DNA of 26,172 nucleotides, from positions 1 through 26,172 of the forward strand of contig JBAVAR010000039.1 of NCBI GenBank assembly GCA_049585815.1, read 5' to 3'. Below are positions 24,489 through 26,172 of the stretch, piece by piece (the first letter of the stretch is position 1; every line of letters begins with the position of its first letter). A program made the position numbers and the translations under genes. This DNA is from DATLSM01 sp049585815 (GTDB lineage Bacteria; Actinomycetota; Thermoleophilia; Solirubrobacterales; 70-9). Below the pieces are notes generated by a model. That model was given only the letters and a program-made list of their open reading frames with translations, did no database searches and was not told where the DNA came from.

Positions 24489-25166
24489 TCAGCCGAAGAA
24501 GTCGAGCTGGTCGGCAGCTGCAGGCGGCGGGTCGATGCTCTCCTCGGCCTCCTCCCCGAGCCCGCCACGGGGCTGCGGGGAGGGACCAGCGAGCAGGGCG
24601 GGGATGCGCTCAAAGTCCTCGCGCAGGGTCTCCTTGACCGCGGGGGTGCGCAGAGCCGCGGCGGGGTGAAAGAGCGGCAGCAGCAAGACGGTTCGCCCGC
24701 CCAGCTCGTGTACCTGCGGCGTTCCGCGCACCTTGGTGATTCCGGCCGGATTTTGAGTGAGCAGCTTGGTGGCGAAGTTGCCGAGGGTGCAGAGGACCTT
24801 GGGCTCGATCAGGCGCACCTGGTCGAACAGGTAGGGCCGGCAGGCTTCTATCTCGAGGGGCTGGGGGTCTCGGTTGCCCGGAGGCCTTGACTTGAGGACG
24901 TTGGCGATGAAGACGTCCTCACGCCCCATCCCGATCCCCTCGAGCAGGGTGTTGAGCAACTGCCCGGCGCGCCCGACGAAAGGCAGCCCCAGGCGGTCCT
25001 CCTCAGCCCCCGGCGCCTCGCCGACGAACATCAGATCGGCGTCGGCGTCGCCGGCGCCGAAGACAGCCTGGGTGCGGGTCTCATGCAGAGGGCACCTGGT
25101 GCAGGCCTGGACTTCCCGGTAGAGGCCTACGAGACCCAACCGACGCTCCTCGGCGGAGGGACTCAC
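24489..25166 (-). CDS. Family 4 uracil-DNA glycosylase (Fe-S)
   Basis: A 225-residue UDG of the thermophile/type-4 group. Cys22, Cys25, Cys109 and Cys126 (CTRC, EACRPYL, KVLCTLG) are the [4Fe-4S] ligands. Motif 1 is GEAPGAEEDRLGLPFVGRAG (49 onward), ANVLKSRPPGNRDP follows, and motif 2 is HPAAAL (167 onward). It removes uracil from deaminated DNA. After the catalytic domain comes a Pro/Glu-rich linker (about 193-217) and a terminal DQLDFFG. QLDFF (220-224) matches the QL[SD]LF-type beta-clamp-binding pentapeptide, so tethering to the replication clamp is inferred. The start is GTG in a 4-base overlap with the fmdB-like gene. Confidence 0.94.
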   Translation of the reverse strand: MSPSAEERRLGLVGLYREVQACTRCPLHETRTQAVFGAGDADADLMFVGEAPGAEEDRLGLPFVGRAGQLLNTLLEGIGMGREDVFIANVLKSRPPGNRDPQPLEIEACRPYLFDQVRLIEPKVLCTLGNFATKLLTQNPAGITKVRGTPQVHELGGRTVLLLPLFHPAAALRTPAVKETLREDFERIPALLAGPSPQPRGGLGEEAEESIDPPPAAADQLDFFG

Positions 25167-25450
25167 CGCGGCCGCCCGCGCTTTCTCGGAGGGGGGATCT
25201 CGCCGGCCGCTCGCTTTCGCTTCGTCTCGGCAAGGCGCTCGCCGCGAGCCGCTTCTTGGTCCCGGCGCTTGGATTCGGCCGACTTCACGCGGGCACCGCG
25301 GGGTTGGCGAGCGGGGGGGGAAACCGGCGAGAGGCGGCGGCGGGTGCCCCCTGAGCCGCAGGTCGGGCAGGCCGGATTGTCGGCGTCGGCCCGAACCAGC
25401 TCATCGAAGCGGGCGCCGCACTCCTCGCACTCAAACGCATAGATCGGCAT
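25163..25450 (-). CDS. FmdB-family zinc-ribbon protein
   Basis: A 95-residue protein that begins directly at the zinc ribbon (MPIYAFECEECGARFDELV; Cys8, Cys11, Cys28, Cys31), the CxxC_CXXC_SSSS/FmdB regulatory-protein family. The C-terminal half is basic and probably disordered, ending in PPPRKRGRPR, which contains the AT-hook core RGRP. It may bind nucleic acid, but the cellular role of this family is not established. ATG 25450 is preceded by TATAAA 8 nt upstream and AAGGG, so the leader is very short. Its coding strand holds an eight-base C run (25313-25320 on the plus strand reads G). The stop overlaps the UDG start. Confidence 0.88.
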   Translation of the reverse strand: MPIYAFECEECGARFDELVRADADNPACPTCGSGGTRRRLSPVSPPARQPRGARVKSAESKRRDQEAARGERLAETKRKRAAGEIPPPRKRGRPR

Positions 25451-25458
25451 ACGGACCC

Positions 25459-25466
25459 TTTATAAT
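25459..25466. promoter_or_regulatory. Shared -10 region of the divergent fmdB-like and panC genes
   Basis: Plus strand TATAAT (25461-25466) is a perfect -10 hexamer for panC. The overlapping minus-strand TATAAA (25459-25464) stands 8 nt before the ATG of the fmdB-like gene. The two hexamers share four base pairs, so the two directions would compete or form a bidirectional promoter. -35 elements are weak on both sides. Confidence 0.55.
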
Positions 25467-25552
25467 CCCTGGCAGGCCGTGACCCCAAGGGCATGGACCC
25501 CATGAACTCCGATCTCACCGAATCCGTTCTTCTCAGCAGAGGCGGCCTGCGG

Positions 25553-26172
25553 ATGATCCGCACCAAGGCCGAGCTGCGCGCCGCGCTGGCGGATTTGCGC
25601 ACCGCAGGGTGCTCGGTCGGCCTCGTCCCGACCATGGGCTACCTCCACGAGGGACACCTCTCTCTACTGCGGAGGGCCCGTGCCGAGTGCGATGTCCTGG
25701 TCATGAGCCTCTTCGTCAACCCGGCCCAGTTCGGCCCCGGCGAGGACCTCGGCCACTATCCGCGCGACGAGGAACGCGACGCGCGGCTCGCCGCGGAGGC
25801 CGGGGTTGACCTGATCTACGCCCCACCGGTCGAGCAGGTATACCCGCCGGGCTTCGCGAGCCAGGTCGAGGTGACCGGAGGCCTGATCGAAGTGCTCGAG
25901 GGCAACCCGGCCTCGCGCGGGCCGGCTCACTTTCGCGGGGTGACCACAGTGGTCGCCAAGCTCTTCAACTCGGTCCAGCCCAACGTCGCCTACTTCGGCC
26001 AAAAGGACGCCCAGCAGGCGGCGGTCATCCGCCGCATGGCCAGCGACCTCGACTTCCCCGTGCGAATCGAGGTGCTGCCCACGGTGCGCGAGCCCGACGG
26101 CCTGGCGATGAGCTCGCGCAATGCCTACCTCCGAGACGAGGACCGCCAACGGGCGGCGGCACTCTCGCGTGC
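25553..26172 (+). CDS. panC: Pantothenate synthetase, N-terminal part (cut by window edge)
   Basis: An open frame to the window end encodes about 206 residues of PanC, which condenses pantoate and beta-alanine with ATP in coenzyme A synthesis. Hallmarks are VPTMGYLHEGHLSLLRRAR (HxGH nucleotidylyl-transferase motif), SLFVNPAQFGPGEDL, YPRDEERDA, GPAHFRGVTTVVAKLFN, VAYFGQKDAQQAAVIRRM and LAMSSRNAYL. ATG 25553 is chosen because it gives the usual family N-terminus (MIRTKAELRAAL). ATGs at 25493 and 25502 are in frame and closer to the -10 box, but the extra 17-20 residues have untypical codons and no family counterpart. The C-terminal third of the protein lies outside the window. Confidence 0.96.
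   Translation, partial: MIRTKAELRAALADLRTAGCSVGLVPTMGYLHEGHLSLLRRARAECDVLVMSLFVNPAQFGPGEDLGHYPRDEERDARLAAEAGVDLIYAPPVEQVYPPGFASQVEVTGGLIEVLEGNPASRGPAHFRGVTTVVAKLFNSVQPNVAYFGQKDAQQAAVIRRMASDLDFPVRIEVLPTVREPDGLAMSSRNAYLRDEDRQRAAALSR

Noticed and set aside
25313..25320. Eight-base G run in the fmdB-like gene as a phase-variation tract
   Set aside because: It is short and lies in Pro codons of an intact frame. Nothing suggests alternative frames are used, though sequencing there may be error-prone.

Overview
The window is high-GC bacterial chromosome with 28 supported protein-coding genes (two cut by the window edges) and one tRNA. Gene content, a heavy use of GTG and TTG starts, SD-less starts just behind a -10 box, and a family of Cys-containing secreted or lipoprotein genes with Ser/Thr/Gly-rich tails suggest an actinomycete, most plausibly of the class Thermoleophilia (Solirubrobacterales-like). 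This placement is inference from content, not a database match. Most of the DNA right of about 10.9 kb is ordinary housekeeping sequence on the minus strand. The left third is more accessory in character.

Layout. 1-2749 (minus): the 5' end of a membrane glycosyltransferase of the GT39/PMT kind and a secreted GH92 alpha-mannosidase. 2854-3540 (plus): a membrane-anchored protein of unknown role. 3588-7255 (plus): a two-gene heterodimeric ABC exporter with one consensus and one degenerate ATP site. 7284-8012 (minus): a low-complexity lipoprotein. 8013-10859: gene-poor DNA holding a small lipoprotein-like ORF, ctaG with a clear terminator, a small membrane protein, an intact tRNA-Gln(CUG), and two displaced copies of the tRNA 3' end. 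This looks like the remains of tRNA-targeted integrative elements.

10900-15565 (minus): a five-gene run of small membrane protein, APC transporter-Usp fusion, two TrkA-type RCK proteins, and a ferredoxin-reductase-like flavoprotein. It resembles the paired ceoBC/APC-permease neighbourhood of mycobacteria and may form a cation or amino-acid uptake module. 15576-18733 (minus): a K+-independent H+-pumping pyrophosphatase followed by an FMN alpha-hydroxy-acid oxidase whose likely CTG start overlaps the pyrophosphatase stop codon.

18811-24426 (mostly minus): the t6A tRNA-modification genes tsaE, tsaB and tsaD with rimI, running directly into a redox set of a DUF836 glutaredoxin, the NADH sensor Rex and a YbdK-type glutamate-cysteine ligase. 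A small secreted protein and a divergent LEA-like lipoprotein lie between tsaE and tsaB. tsaB has no ATG, GTG or TTG that would give a full-length protein and appears to start at CTG. 24489-25450 (minus): a family-4 uracil-DNA glycosylase with a C-terminal clamp-binding-like motif and an FmdB zinc ribbon. 25553 to the end (plus): panC, divergent from fmdB across a shared -10 region.

The observations most worth following up are the tRNA-Gln att-like repeats, the two apparent CTG starts, the recurring -10 hexamer placed exactly 7 nt before ATG, the asymmetric ABC exporter, and the insertion inside the t6A cluster.
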